NCBI GenBank assembly: GCA_003971905.1
Contig: RSEE01000025.1
Span: 496,001 to 560,000, forward strand
DNA from: Moniliella sp. 'wahieum'
Taxonomy: Eukaryota > Basidiomycota > Moniliellomycetes > Moniliellales > Moniliellaceae
DNA length: 64,000 nucleotides
Direction of reading: 5' to 3'
This document shows, piece after piece, positions 1 to 12,700 of this stretch. Position numbers and translations under genes: made by a program. Below the pieces are notes generated by a model that searched no databases, was not told the origin of the DNA, and worked only from the letters and a program-made list of their open reading frames with translations. The number at the start of each line of letters is the position of its first letter. Position 1 is the first letter of the stretch.

Positions 1-110
1 GTGGAGACACTCTAAACATGTAGAGGAATGCAGTCGAGGTGGGGCGGTGGTGAAGGTCTAAGCCTTTTGCCACACCAAGAGGAGACAGGGGTTCGAACGC
101 CGGAGTAGTA
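1..110 (-). repeat. Copy of a dispersed repeat, inverted relative to the copy at 16.65 kb
   Basis: Bases 60-85 match the reverse complement of 16654-16679 exactly over 26 bp, and similarity continues for about 15 bp into a TTCGAA-containing stretch. The segment includes GGTTCGAAC near position 92, which resembles a Pol III B box. The 16.65-kb copy lies just behind the reverse transcriptase ORF, so this may be the tail of another copy of that element or a tRNA-related SINE. I could not fold it into a full tRNA. The inverted match is directly visible; the family assignment is inference. Confidence 0.5.
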
Positions 111-445
111 TCCACGTGGTGGCTTCGGAGGACAAATCAGGGTCGAAGGTGGGTGTAAAGGGTGATAAGGCGCCTGGCCCTATGCACGGGAACGCGTCCC
201 AACAGTATAAAGGAGGACATTCAACCTCATCAAGAGGAAACTGGCTTGTATTTAGACCTGCCTTGGTAAGCTTCTCGTGTCAAGTCAACTCTCACTTGAG
301 GCCTGATGGTTCTAACCATGAGGCATTGAGGCTTGAGAGTTTGAGATCTGAGAAGCTTTAGGGTGATCAACACGTTGAGGCGAGGCAAAATATACATTGA
401 GTACAGAAAGCAATCATCAACCCCACAAATACCTCCCACCTGGGC

Positions 446-491
446 TCAACATGAGCGGCAGCGACATCTCAACATGAGCGGCAGCGACATA
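446..491. repeat. Perfect 23-bp tandem duplication in the chitin synthase 3' flank
   Basis: A 23-bp unit beginning TCAACATGAGCGG occurs twice head to tail. A run of ten or more G follows at about 641-651. No gene is supported between 111 and 918, which is probably the 3' untranslated and intergenic region of the chitin synthase gene. Confidence 0.7.
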
Positions 492-918
492 TCCTGAAGC
501 GTTTCCAGGGCAGAAAAGGGCGAGGGTACCGACCCTAGGCAGAGTAGGGTGGCAGTGACAGTAAGGGAGGTATAGCAGGCTGTGCAGAAAAGAGCGTCGT
601 CCAAGAGCACTGGCATAAGAACGAATGCGCAAGGGATCGGGGGGGGGGGGGTTACGGAGTGACCAAGGAAGGTGTGCAGCTGGGAACGAGCGCGGGAGTG
701 GGTGAGGTGTAAAAAGGAGGGAGGGGGGCAAGACGAGACGAGACGAACTGAAAGGGAACGCCTACTGAACTCGAAGGGCGTGATTGGTGGTTCATGACCG
801 TGCGGGAATAAGACAGCGGGGGAGAGCCAAAAGAATGTGGGTAGACCGACGCCTGCGTCGGCAAAACCAAGCACCCGCTTTGGTTCAACTCTACCCGCCA
901 TAGGAACCACGATGTCAA

Positions 919-3848
919 TCATGATTTGCGACACGGCATCCGTACCAAGCGTGTCAACCAAAAGACGAAGAATCCACAGAATTTGAAGAAGGCCAGGCCA
1001 AATGTGGTCCACAACAGCACCTAGCGAAAATCACGTCAGTAAGCAAGATGGGAGGAAGGGGAGGTTGATGGGACGAACTTTAAAGTAGTACCCTTGGATC
1101 CTTTGTTCGTCTTGTTTCATCGCCTTTTCAGTGACGTTGTAGTGCAAACCGGCCAAGTTCTGAATGGCGACCGTCAAAGCGCCATTGCACAGGATCCAAA
1201 ATACGACCAAGCGTGTGCGGAAGGTGCGGTTGCTATCGTCCATACTAGGTTTCCTTCTTCTCTTCCACCACAACGGGGGCAACTGCGCGTTGACCACTTC
1301 ACGAAAGTGTGCGTCAATGTCTTCTTGCTCTTGTTCCACTTCCTCGATGGTGCCGTCCGGGGCTTTGGCCTTCTTGGTGTCTACGGAAGGCAGCACGTCG
1401 GCTTTGTCCGATCCCTTGGTGCCCCAACTCACGTCGTGCAGGTTGCAAAAGGCGTAGACGTTGAGAATGTTGGTCATGCTGGGTGCAATAGCGAGGTATT
1501 GAGGAAACGAGGTGATCATGTGCCACGGGTCGAGGTACATGATCGAAGCAAGGAGGTACACCCCAAAGGTGGCGATTAAGCTCGCAATCAGTACCGTCGT
1601 TGATTGTGCATTGGACATGATGACCGACCAAAACGTATCGGACCCTCGATTTGATGGGCCAAGTCGGTAAGCATGTCGACCGTAAGCCAGAGCGAGACGG
1701 TAAGCAAGTACATGCCCATCACAGCAAAGACGAAAAAGGAGAGAATGTAGAGTGGTTTCTCAGCCTTTGGTCGATTTCCCAGTGCCAGAACAAACTGAAG
1801 GATCAAGAAAAAGATGTAGACCCACTCGCAACCTAGGTTGACCCAATGCAGAATCATTTGCACCGTGTCGTTCGAGTTCTCGAGAATGTTGTCGGGAAGG
1901 AACTGGATGATAATCGAGAAGGTAAGCCAAAAGTTGGCCAGAGCAAACCAAGTGACAAAGAGCACAATGAAGTTGTAGAGGGCTTGGATGTGGAAGAAAA
2001 GATCCGGATAATGTTGTGCCCCGAACGGTAGATTTTCCAAAAATGAACCAACGAGTAAATCGAGGCGGCAAAAGAGCCATTGAGCCAACGCCGGCGCTGA
2101 CTGATGAGCTCTGCCGCCCCTCGGGAACGTCCGTCTCGCCCTTGGCATTTTTCACGTACCCCAAGGTCCAGCGGTCGCCCATCTTGAAAACCAATTCAAA
2201 GCACAAGATACGGTCTTCAGCCAGAAACATGTTCTTGGTAAAAATGCCCATGCCGTGTAATCCCTTCTTGCCCAACCGATCGGCCAAAGTGTGGTCCCCA
2301 TGAAAGTATTGTTCCAGGGGCCGGCCTTGGATGGCACGGTACGGTACGCACTAAACGCACCAGGCAAAACCGAGACATACCAAACGCACTCTCCAGGGTT
2401 TGTCCAGAATGTTGCTCATTTTGTACTCAAAGTTCTGGGCCGCCACCAGCGGGTTGAACAGTTTGACTCCGCCTTTGATCATCGCGTGAATTTCGCCGCA
2501 GCAGCCACCAGATGACTATTGTTGTACATGGCCTCCCACAGGTAGTACAGACTCCTGGGGCTCGGCTTGGTTCCCGCGTCGAGGAGAATGCACGTCTCAG
2601 GTTCAAGATGACGTCCAAGCGCATTGAACAACCAGCGGTGCGAGTTGATTTTCTTGGAGTTTTTCTCTTGAGGCAAAAGATCATTTGGACGGGCACAAGG
2701 TTGCTATCGTCGTTCCCGTGGGGCTGAACGAGGGAGGTTTGGAATCAACAGAGAGTTGGGTAGTGTACTCGAAGATGTGAGCGACAGTCTCTTTCCCATC
2801 GACTTGTCGTTTCATAACTCCGTCCTGGTACACCCCCACTGTAGCCAGCAAATCCAACACCTCCTTGTCACACGGGTCGATGCCGTCAAAAATGAGCGAG
2901 ACGACGATGCGTTGCCAGCCGGGTCGACCCTCCTCGCCGAACGGCGCCAAAACTTGGAAGCCTTGGATTTGCAGATGTCTCGAATGTTGAGCATGACACC
3001 ATGCAGCGTGCGGGCGACAAGGATACGGTCCTCATTGTAATACGTGATGGCGATCAGCAACTCGGTGTCACGCCCATACTGATCCGAAGCCCTTAGGGTC
3101 CAGCCATTCTCCTTGGTGAAGTCATCCGGATCGCAGGTGGCGGCCGTGTAGCGCATATGAAAACTCGGTCGTTTTTTGCCCTGCGTCCATTTGGGTTCAA
3201 AGGCGTTGCGGATGGCCGTGGGCACACGATGCTCGACGATCCAATGGCCCCGCGTTAGTTTAACCTTCCGCGTCAGGCCACGTTTGGGCTTGGCCTGGCG
3301 CTGTGCCCAAGCGAGCTGCGACTGTGACTGGTCCGGAAGCATGAGCTGGGAGGAGCTGTCGGTGAGGGTGGTGCCGGGGTGCATGCGGTACGGAGACATG
3401 GGCGGGGGGACAGCGTGGCGCCAGAGTAGCTGTGGGGGAGAGTGATGTGTGTGTACACACAGGAGTTAGTATGGCCGCATATGAGAGAGGAGGGGGAGGG
3501 TACGCACCCATACTGTTGGTATGGACGTTGCGCGGGGGCGGGTAGTTGACCCATCGGCATCAGCTTCTCGGTGGGCGGCTTGTCATCCGACAGGGGGTAG
3601 TGGCCGCCGGCATCGTAATAGCCTGCGCTGCCGTACCCCTTGTTGGAGAAGTCGGAGTAGCTGTTGCTGGCCGACGAATGCTGGGCGTAGTACCCGGAGC
3701 GGGGCTCGGCAGGAACAGGCCAGGCTGCTGTGAGGCGAATAGGAGAACGCTGGGAGTGGCGGCGGCAAGCCGGCGCACCGGCCTGGACGTGCAGGTCCGA
3801 GGCGGAGTAATAGCCGTCGTTGACCGGCGCGTAGGGCGAGCGACTCAT
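919..3848 (-). CDS. CHS: Chitin synthase (class I-III type)
   Basis: Membrane glycosyltransferase that polymerises UDP-GlcNAc into cell-wall chitin. The chosen start (ATG 3848) opens a Tyr/Ser/Pro-rich leader of about 110 residues. An intron lies at 3507-3430 and another at 1078-1021; the last exon ends at TGA 921-919. In order the protein shows the CHS1N-type segment ([15 protein letters not shown]), the N-terminal catalytic part ([17 protein letters not shown]), [29 protein letters not shown], the catalytic QRRRW (2099-2085), and C-terminal membrane helices carrying the class I-III signature [17 protein letters not shown]. Total length is about 930 residues, normal for the family. Several single-base shifts break the frame, for example near 1640 (short G run), near 2100-2150, 2340 and 2700. 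I read these as sequencing errors, not decay, because every conserved block is present in order. Confidence 0.93.
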
Positions 3849-5175
3849 GGGTGGGTGGGGGTACGAGGCGGGAGAAGAACTGTGAAGAGAGAGGTGGAGG
3901 GAGGGGTGGGTGGAGGAGGAGGAGGAGGAGGAGGAGGACGAGGCAGCGCCGCGCCGACCAGCGAGAGCCGGGTGGGGCGCTGCTCCGGTTGCTGCCAGGG
4001 CAGCGTGCCTGCTGTCACGCATGGGGCACAGCGCCAGTGCCTGGCGGGATGGGGGCAGCTTGCAGCAGGAGGCACTGGCGCTGTGCGCGCCACTTGCCGC
4101 GCGCCACACAGTGTGGTGGTGCGGCATTGGTGCCCTGCACGACGTGTGACATGCGACGTGCCATGGGCATGACATGTGACATGTGACATGGGACATGCGC
4201 CTGGGGGGTGGATGCCACGTGTGATGCATGATGCATGATGGGGTGCGGATGTGCACGGCATGGCCAGCCCCATGACGCTGACAGCTGGGTGGCGCCGCGC
4301 GGGGGCCGCAGGGGGCCCCCTTGCATGCTGCCCGTGCGCAGCCAGAATGCCCCCCCCCAGCCACGCGTGACTACTGATACTGATACTGACAAGCGAGAGC
4401 GCGCCGCCAGGTGTCTAACTCATGCACCTTGCAAAACCCCTGGGACGCCCCCGCGCTGGCCCATTCGCTTACGTACAACCAAGCACGCCAGGGCACACCT
4501 CCTCAAACCCAACCTCAGGCCTAAGGGCCTCAAGCCTCAGGTGGCAAGCAAAACCTCTCACATCGTCAAGTCGATCACAGAAGCCCTCACGCCGCGATCA
4601 GCGCCAGCGCCAGCCCCCCGAAAGAGCAGGAGGCCAGCTATGATCGCTAGAGGATTGAGTCGCTAGAGGGATTGAGTACTGGTGAGCGCGGGGCGAAAGA
4701 GGTAGTGAGAGGAGGGATGATGGGAAGGAGCCAGAGAGAAGAAGACGAAGTTATCCCACTGGAGACTGTAGGTCTTTAGAAGGAGGCCTGTCAGTGGTGT
4801 GTTGCCAGCATTCCGCCAGGTGGAGATGGAATGCTGGAGGTACGAGGTTGGAAGACGAGGAGGCATTAGTGGAGACGAGATTATCACGAGAAGGAAACAG
4901 GTCGACAGACAGGTCACTAACAGTTGGATGTTCGCTTGAATTATCAGTGGCTATGCATATTACGGAAAATGCCGGTTAATCCCTGTCCTTTATCACTTCA
5001 AGGTCGTGAGCGAGGCTTCACGCGCTTCGCGCTTCGAAAGGCTGCTGTGAATAATATGGATTGATCCACAAGGAGTTGATCCTGGTGCAGTCGACAGGGA
5101 TACGGAAGCTCATGGAGCACATGCTTTGGGAGAAGCGGGGTAGTGATCGATCAAAGAGCCAACTGGGGTAGGCAA
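3849..5175. other. Intergenic region between chitin synthase and the Kin4-like kinase
   Basis: I see no supported gene. Upstream of the chitin synthase start there is a GGA/TCC-rich stretch (about 3893-3945) and two palindromic heptad arrays, TGA-CATG repeated at 4170-4190 and TGA-TGCA repeated at 4222-4240, placing them about 320-390 bp upstream of the ATG. The rest has no recognisable features. Confidence 0.6.
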
Positions 5176-5290
5176 GATAGGATGGATCGGATAGGATCGG
5201 ATAGGATAGGATAGGATAGGATAGGATAGGATAGGATAGGATAGGATAGGATATAGGATAGGTAGGATAGGATAGGAGGATAGGATAGGT
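5176..5290. repeat. GGATA pentanucleotide microsatellite
   Basis: About 20 imperfect tandem copies of a GGATA unit (with a few GGATC and GGTA variants) end only a few bases from the stop codon of the downstream-facing kinase gene (5296), so it lies in or next to that gene's 3' untranslated region. Confidence 0.9.
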
Positions 5291-5295
5291 TTGAT

Positions 5296-8200
5296 TCAAG
5301 CAGGGATAGAAACACGCCCCGACGACGGGGCAAGGTCAGAGGTCGTGCACCGCTGGAGCAAAGTGGTGTAGCAAGACTTGTATGCCCACGCGCTGCCGCG
5401 CATGCGGCGAATATCGACCGAGTATAGTCCCGGCAAGTTCTTGAGCCGGTAATTTCAACACTAACCGCACCTCTTGCCCGCCATCGGCGTTGGTCTGGCC
5501 ACGGGCTGGGGGGGAGCTTCCCCGCTGAGACGGGGGCAGCAGGTGAGGTGCCCTTCTCCCCTTCAGAAGGCAAGGAGGGAAAGACAGAAGTACGGAAGGC
5601 ACGCCACGCCCCGCGTCCCCCACGCGCCGCCTGCTTCGGGCGCAGACACTCCAGCTTAAACTGCTCTTGGCCCGCCAGATGGAACTCAATGCCCATCTCT
5701 GTCAGAGCTGTCCGTACCCGCGCCAACATCTCGGTCGGCGGACGGACGTTAAGGCGGATTGGTCCACGGCGCCCTCGTGATACCGCAGCATGGCATCTGA
5801 AATGCTGCCGCTGGTCGTCTTGGTAGGAGCTGGAATCTTGGCCTGTTTGAGAGGCGCGGTCTCCTCGAGGGGAGCGGTGAGGTGCGTATCACGACTGAGA
5901 TCACTATGTGTGGCACTGGAGTGGCTTGAAGGCTTAATTGGTTGAGAAGGGCGAGCGGTCGGAGAGCCTGGGCGGATGGACGAGCCTGGGTGGGTCTCGG
6001 CGCTGAAAGAGGTTGATGCTGGGGCGAGCCGGTGCTGGCCGAGCCGGATGTTTGACGGCTACGGCCACGGAACCAGTCCATGACACGCTTGGCTGGCCCG
6101 GTTGATGCCTTGCTGCCTTTAGGTTGAGAGGGCATACGGGGGGCCTGAACCGAGGGTTGTGGGCGGGGGGCAGGGGCCTGTGGCGCTGAAGGCACTTCAG
6201 ACGTGGCCTTCTCCTTGGCCATCTGCACGGCCACCTTGCGGTCCCGCTCGGCTTGCGCGAGGGGAGTAAAGACAGAGTCTTCCTTCGGGAGGACGTAACC
6301 GACTCATTCGATTGTTTCGAATCCTGCAGACCCATTGATGGGGCCTGGCTGGCAGAAGTGGAGGAAGAGGCAGTGCGGTGCGGCATAATCCTGGCAAAAG
6401 GAATTGCGTCGGGATCCAGGCACCCGTTGTTCCTTGGGGGGCATGAGTGACATGCGCCGCTTCCAGACGGGACCTTCTCTACAGGAGTACTGACTGAGCG
6501 GGAGCGGGAACGGGTATCCTCACGTTGCATCGTCGTCGGAAGCATCACCTGCTGAGGCTGGCTGGATGTGGTATCCTTTGTTACGACCACTTTCGTGGGT
6601 GCGGCACGAGTATCCGCTTCCTTGACAACAACGGGACCGAGGGGGGAATAGAAGACGTTGCTTCACGTTGGGAGCGGCCTTTGGCAGTAGCTTGTTGAGG
6701 CTCAGAGCCTAATGGGAGTCCAGCTACCTTCTGGTGCGGAACACGCGGCTCCTCGACTGCAAGGACATGTTCGAGCTTCTGCGGAAGTTGAGATTTCGTC
6801 GAGTTGGGGAGAGGCGTGGGCGCAGGAGCTTGTTCAGCTGAAGTATCCGCTTGCGTCGTCTGTTCTGGAACTGGATCCTCCGTGGCCACGTGCGTCTCTT
6901 TGCAATAGAATGCGAATCCGACGCAGGCTGCGTTGACACACGGGAAGGGGTCATCTCCTCTGGGTCCTCCATCACAACCGCGCCAGCACCCATCAGGATG
7001 GGCCCGGCGACGCCTGGGGAGCTTCGGGTGCAATCTCTTCAGTGGCGGAAAGGGGCGTTTCCGGGTGCACTGTACTCTACTTGCAAGGTGTGGCGGTTGA
7101 CATTGGCCGCGGCAGGCAACTGAGAGGAAAGGGGCTTGTTCGGCAGGTCAGCTGGGCGGGAGGCAGGAAGCGGCATGGCTGTGTTGCGGTAGTTGTGTTG
7201 GGACGAAACCTGGGGGATGTCGGCAATGGTCTCGCTGCGAGGAGGAAGCCCATGAGAGGGGGGATCGGGCGGTAAGGCAAGCATGGGGGGTTGGCGTTGG
7301 AGCTGGTGTTGCAGCTCCATTTTTTTCGGTAGTGTTGACGCTTGCGCGCCTGCTGCTCTGCTGCTGCCCGTTCCAGATCCTCCACCCCAAAGGAGAAGAG
7401 GGGGTGGAAATCGGAAAGCCAAGGATGGGCCATGACCTCCTCCATTGTTGCGCGGTTGGCCGGGTCAGGAACGAGCATACGCCGCAGAAGGTCGCGTGGG
7501 AACTCGGGGAAATAGTCGGGAAAGGTGAGGGGAGTAGAGAGAATGTAGTGGTAGAGCTGGTTGATGTTGTCGGAATCAGGATTGGCTGGGTCATCGTCGA
7601 AGGGAAGATAGCCCGCCAGCATGGCGTACAGAATCACTCCACACGACCACACATCGACCGCCGAACCGGTGTATTGCCCGTCCTGCACCACGAGTTCGGC
7701 GCTGCATAGCAGGGCGAACCGCAGGAGGTGGACATCAAGTCGTTGGCGCGGCCCGAAAAGTTGTTGGCGAAACCAAAGTCGGTAATGATCATGTTGCGAT
7801 TCCGATCCAGGAGCAAGTTTTCCAGTTTGAGGTCGCGATGCACAATGTGTTTCTGGTGAAGGTAGTGCACGCCGCTGATGAGTTGTGCAAACAAGCGGCA
7901 AGCTTCCTTCTCCCGCAAACACTTGTGGGCAAGGATATAATCAAAGAGCTCTCCACCTTGTCACAAGTAGAAGTAGGGTCAATGAGGGGCCCATAGATAG
8001 GGGAGGCAAAACATACCGATGCATATTCAAGTACAATTCCAATGTAGCGCTCGGTAGTGGCGACCTCGTAAAGGCGGACAATGTTGGGGTGCCGAACAGC
8101 CCGTAGCATTTCGATTTCACGATCAATTTTGGACATTATGATCGACTGGTGCTCGGCGAGGGATTCGGGCTTAGGTGCGTGGTCGCGGCGAATGAGCTTG

Positions 8201-8590
8201 ACAGCGACCTCCTCTCCATACTTCTTATGCACCCCGCTTGACCTTGCCAAACTCCCCTTCGCCCAGGGTTTGGAGCAAGAGATAGTCGCCTAGTAGGATC
8301 TGCGGGCGATGCGGTGAGGCGCCGAAGTACTGCAACGCGGCTGGGCTGGTAATAGGGATGCCCTTGTTGGCCAGCTCAGCGGCCAGGCGTGGATCAATGC
8401 CCTGCGCACGGAGCGAGGCGGCAGCTGCGCTTGCCGCACTGGTATCGTCGGTGGTCAGAGAGCTGGGGGGCTGAATGGTGCTGACGCTGGCGGTGCGGGA
8501 AGAAGGCTGGGCGGAGGGAAGGAGCGGGGGCGCAGCGGGATGGGGAGAAATCGTCGGCGACGACGATGGAGCAAAGGCGACGGCAGCCAT
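5296..8590 (-). CDS. Kin4-like CAMK-family Ser/Thr kinase with KA1-like C-terminus
   Basis: The start ATG 8590 precedes an Ala/Ser/Pro-rich leader of about 95 residues, then the kinase domain: [11 protein letters not shown] loop, [11 protein letters not shown] lysine, intron 8016-7957, HRDLKLEN catalytic loop, DFGFANNF, and activation segment [14 protein letters not shown], which closely resembles yeast Kin4 and Snf1-family kinases. A long disordered Gln/Pro/Ser region follows, then [21 protein letters not shown] and a KA1-like end ([18 protein letters not shown], then WAYK). That VMDWF plus HGAVDQ plus KA1 arrangement is typical of fungal Kin4/Ppk1-like proteins, which act in mitotic-exit or spindle-position control and polarity. 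Frame breaks occur at the GKVKRG/VHKKYG junction (missing G), before APEL and inside KA1 near 5450; conserved residues are intact on both sides. The exact subfamily is inferred from motifs only. Confidence 0.85.
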
Positions 8591-9741
8591 CGCAGCCGTA
8601 ACACCGGTCGGAAGGAGGGCGGGGACGGTGGTGGTGGGGGGGGTGGTGGTGGCAGTGGGAAGGCCGGCGGCCGGAGGGGATGGCAGGTGGGGGCGACGGC
8701 GGGGCGGCGGAGGAGCAGGAGGCAGGTGGGCGCGCGTTCAACTTCAACGTTCAGCGTGGTTAGCACGCAGCTGCAGCGGCGACAGCTACGCAGTGCCCCC
8801 CAAGCAGCCCAGCGCAAGTCATTAGCACTATGCCCGCTCGCTAGTCACTAGCCACGGCGCCAGTCCCCCGTGGCCCAGCAGCTTTCCTCGTCTTGTCCGC
8901 CACTGCCCCCGCGCGCGGCCGATCAGCGTCACGCATCACGCTTCGCCCCATCCGCCATCCCCTCTCTCTCCCCGCTCGTTCCGCCCAGCATCCCGTCCGC
9001 GCGGGCTGCGGGCAAGGCGAGGCTGCCGAAGCCAATGTTCTCCTCTGGCGAGCTCCTCGTTCCCCCTCTCGTGTCCTGCGTTGCATACTCTTAGACACAA
9101 CTTGCAAGCACTCGACAGCATGCACAACGGAACACACCCTTACGACGCGCAGCACCAAGTGTTACCAAGTCCACTGCTGGGTCAGCAGCAGACTCCTCAT
9201 AGGGTCGGGTTACAGCCAAGAACGGGTTCATAACAACGGCAGAGGGAAAGTACAAGGTAGAACGCAGACGGAAGAACAGGCAGAACAGAGGGCGCGGGAG
9301 GAAGGCCGGATGTCTCGGCCTGTCCCCGCCACCCGTCAGCCGTAAGCTCTGAGCAAAAGTAAAAAGCAGGAGAGCGAGGTGTGTATGAAGAGGGCGCCAT
9401 GCGGGGGTAATGAGGTGGGTCATGACAGGAAACATCTCACATCACATAAAAGTTGGACGCGCAGGTGTTGATGGGAACGTGGGTGTAAAGTAGCGGAAAA
9501 GGGATTGTGTACCACAATGACTGGTAGATGTCTCGTCGGCCCGGAAAGAGACATACTGTTGGTAAGGAGTGGCACCGCGGCAAAGAGGAGCGCGCAAGTT
9601 GCGAGAGGGCATAACAAAAAGGGAACGTCCGCAAACCAGAGGAGAAAAGATGGAGGAAGGACGCAAACATAGAAACAAGAGGAATTCGTCGCGTAGCTTC
9701 AACCAGCTTACGCTTCACCGCCTTCAACAAGAAAGACCAAA
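8591..9741. other. Intergenic region, no gene seen
   Basis: No conserved protein is recognisable in any frame. It must contain the kinase promoter (right of 8590) and the 3' end of the Flo8-like gene (left of 9742). A short CTAG-TCA-CTAG palindrome pair lies at 8841-8852. Confidence 0.5.
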
Positions 9742-12700
9742 TCAAGCACTCACTCCCTGCGAGTCGAACATTGATGAACCAAAGTCGGGCCCGTCAAGGT
9801 CAAACAAGCCCAACATACTTTCTAGTTGCTCATCGCCACCCATGTCACCCAGACTGGCAAATGAAAAGCCTCCCGAATTGGATGCTAGGGCCAGCCCAGC
9901 CCACCACCGGACGGAACCGCCGCGGTGCACTGGCAGGCTCAGTTGCCGTTGCAGCAGGTGCGCCCATCGCATCGGCACCTACGCTCGATGAGGTAGGTAG
10001 ACCGATCATTGGATCAGCCGAAGGAGTCTCCATTGACCCAGGAGGTGGAGCGGTCGGGGCATCAGAGACCTGGACCGAGGGGCCCTCTGCGGTAGGTGGC
10101 GCTTTCGAAGAAAGAGCTGGACTTGATGTCCCTGTATGGGCCGAATTGTCTGTTTGACGCCCAGATTGCGGATTGGTTCCTGTCGACTTGGTGGAGCCCT
10201 TGCGGGCGCGGGGGGCGGGTCTGCTTTTCCCACGCGACGACGTCCGAGCGGCGAGGAATGGGTGCATGGCCGACGTGAGACCCAGGCTCACCAGGGGGCA
10301 GGGGTAACGGGGGAGGGGGCCTGAGGCTGCGACCGCAACTGCGCTTGGTGCTGCATCATGCCCTGACCTGGAGCTGATGGCGGCTGTCATCAGGGAAGCT
10401 TGAGCCTGTCCTCGCCTCAATTGCACAGCCCCTTGAACCGAGACGGGATTCCTGCGGGCTGGCCAGAAAGCCTGCGGAGAGCCTGTTGCTCTCCAGAGCC
10501 AGGGTAAACTCGGGGTTTTTGGTGGCCACACCCTGGATCGGCAGCTGCCCCTCATTGATCTGGGAAAGCATCCTCTCCAGCTCAGTTAGCCGAGCACGAT
10601 ACACGCTCACCTCGGCGTATGCTTGCTGCGACACCTGCTCGATGTAGCCCCCTGAGCGCGGGAATACCCCGCCTTGATGGCCGCATGCAGTTGCTGCACC
10701 TGTGCAAGGATCTGCATCGGGTTGCATGTGCCGCTGGTGCTACACCGCCCGGAACATCCCCCTGGTTGGGAACCTGGATTAGCTGCCCCCCTGAGCACGC
10801 GAGGCCGCGTCGGGTGCGCTTTGCGGAAAAGATCCCCGGATGGTGGGGCGCCCGCATACCCGTTTTGCATCGGAAGCCCCTTTGGAGGGCAAGTGATTCA
10901 GCATGGTGCATTTGTTGCCTTGGCTGCTGATGCTGCAGTTGTTGTTGCAGTTGCAGTTGTTGCCGTGTGCAACAGTTGCTGCTGTTGAGTGTGCAATTTG
11001 GCCATCTGAGCTTGCTGCAGCTGAGCTTTGATGTTGGTCTTGCAGTGAGCTGGTGTGAGCTGGAGCGGGGCTCGGGCTTGAGATTGGCTCTGAGCTTGCG
11101 CTGAGCTGGGCAGCTTGGGCTCGGCTTGTGCCTGGGCAGGCCCTGGGATTGTTGCTTGTGACTGAGCTTGTGCTTGAGCTTGTGCCTGGGCTTGTGCCTG
11201 TGCTTGGCTGTGCGGCTTGGGCTTGGGCTTGGGCTTGGGCCTGTGCTTGTGCTTGGGCTTGAACTAGGGCATGAGCTTGCTGGACTGCAATCAAGCCGGG
11301 AGGGACTTGGGCAAGGATGTGAGCAATGTTGTGAGGGCCCAAATGGGCGATGAGCTGGACCTTGGTCTGCAACGATGCTACCTGAACATCTGCAAGGCTG
11401 ATCGCCTTGCGCTGAGCGGCAGTGGAGATGAGGGCTGATTGTTGGCCGTGGCTCAATCTGCTGAGCCATTGGGTCAACTGAGCTAAGTCATGCGTTGGAT
11501 AAACGCCACTGCTTGCGCCATCTCGCTCGGCATGCTTGCCTGGGCTCCGGGTGGAAGCCCACCCATGGTTGTCACGCCCGCGGTGGGAACCGGCCGATTC
11601 AACCCCGCCACAACTCCGCCTGCCCCTTGAGATGCAGGCACGGCTTGTCCACTAGTGATGCCCTCCCCTCTGGCACTTGGCCCTGGCCAGGCGGACCCAT
11701 TCGTGAGGTAGCAGAGGAGGAAGCGGTATGTGCCCCTGCTTGTCCGGCAATTCTTTGGCTTGCTGGCGGTGGTGAAGAGGCGGAAGGTGCTGGAGCATAG
11801 GCCGCCCCGGCGTGGGCGTAGTTCTGTGCGTTGGGAACAGTATGGGGACTAGACTCGGCCGGTGCGCTCGCCTGGGACATGCTCAAACGGCCTATCATAC
11901 CAGCGTGCGAGTCGGGCTGCGGCTGGGACACGGCAAGCTGCGCTGGTCCCGCGGGCGCTGTGGCTGGCACTGCTTTCCCCGCAGCAGCAGAGGCGTCCTG
12001 CAAACGTACCTCCGCACCTGAGTTGGGATCGGTAGGAACAGAACTGACCCATCCCACACCATTGGTAGAGCTGGTGGTGCTGTTCGCTGGGCCGCGCACG
12101 ATCGAAGGAAAAAGGTTTGAGAGGCTTCCCAAGCACCAGAACGACTTGATATTCCGGCTTTGGACTCGGCTCGAAACCTGAGCAACGCAGCTTGGTACGT
12201 GGCAAAAGTGCGTGCCTCCACGCTTTGATGATAAGTCCGGGCTGGTAGGCTCCCCCTCCCCGAGCGGGCATTAAACAGGTCCCAAAAGAGGTACCAATAC
12301 CTAGAGACAGGTCAGCTTCGACCGTGAGTTGGTATGAGATGAGATGAAATGAGACCAAACGTACTCAAACAAGAGGCCTTGTGGCGTCTTGAGCGGCACT
12401 TTGGGTGGGTCACCCAGGCCAGCATCAGTGATCAAGGCTTGGGCTGCAGAATGATACCCACGGCGTTTGCAGTAGTCCCAAATGTATAGGTCGAGCTTGT
12501 CCGCCTCTCGCCCCCATGAACTCTTCTCCTTTACACTGTCGTTTTGCGAAGCATCGAGACGGACCGCTTAGGCTTGGTGTACTGTTCTGAATCTTGTCCC
12601 GATGCAGACACATGAGAGGAAGTACGCTTACGCGTGGCACCCACGTCGCCACCAGTAGGCTTAGGAGCGTCGACAGCGCCGCCCTCATTGCTATGCACCT

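Noticed and set aside
30-110. A full tRNA at the left edge
   Set aside because: B-box-like GGTTCGAAC is present, but no cloverleaf with a 7-nt anticodon loop and acceptor stem can be drawn.
3273-4364. 363-codon open frame on the minus strand
   Set aside because: Only its middle coincides with the chitin synthase leader; the rest is promoter and intron DNA kept open by GC-rich composition.
5176-5290. Telomere-like repeat
   Set aside because: GGATA pentamers are interstitial, flanked by genes and not a known telomere unit; treated as a microsatellite.
10779-11477. Separate Gln-rich gene
   Set aside because: It continues the Flo8-like protein after a one-base shift near 11487; same strand, same composition, no promoter between.
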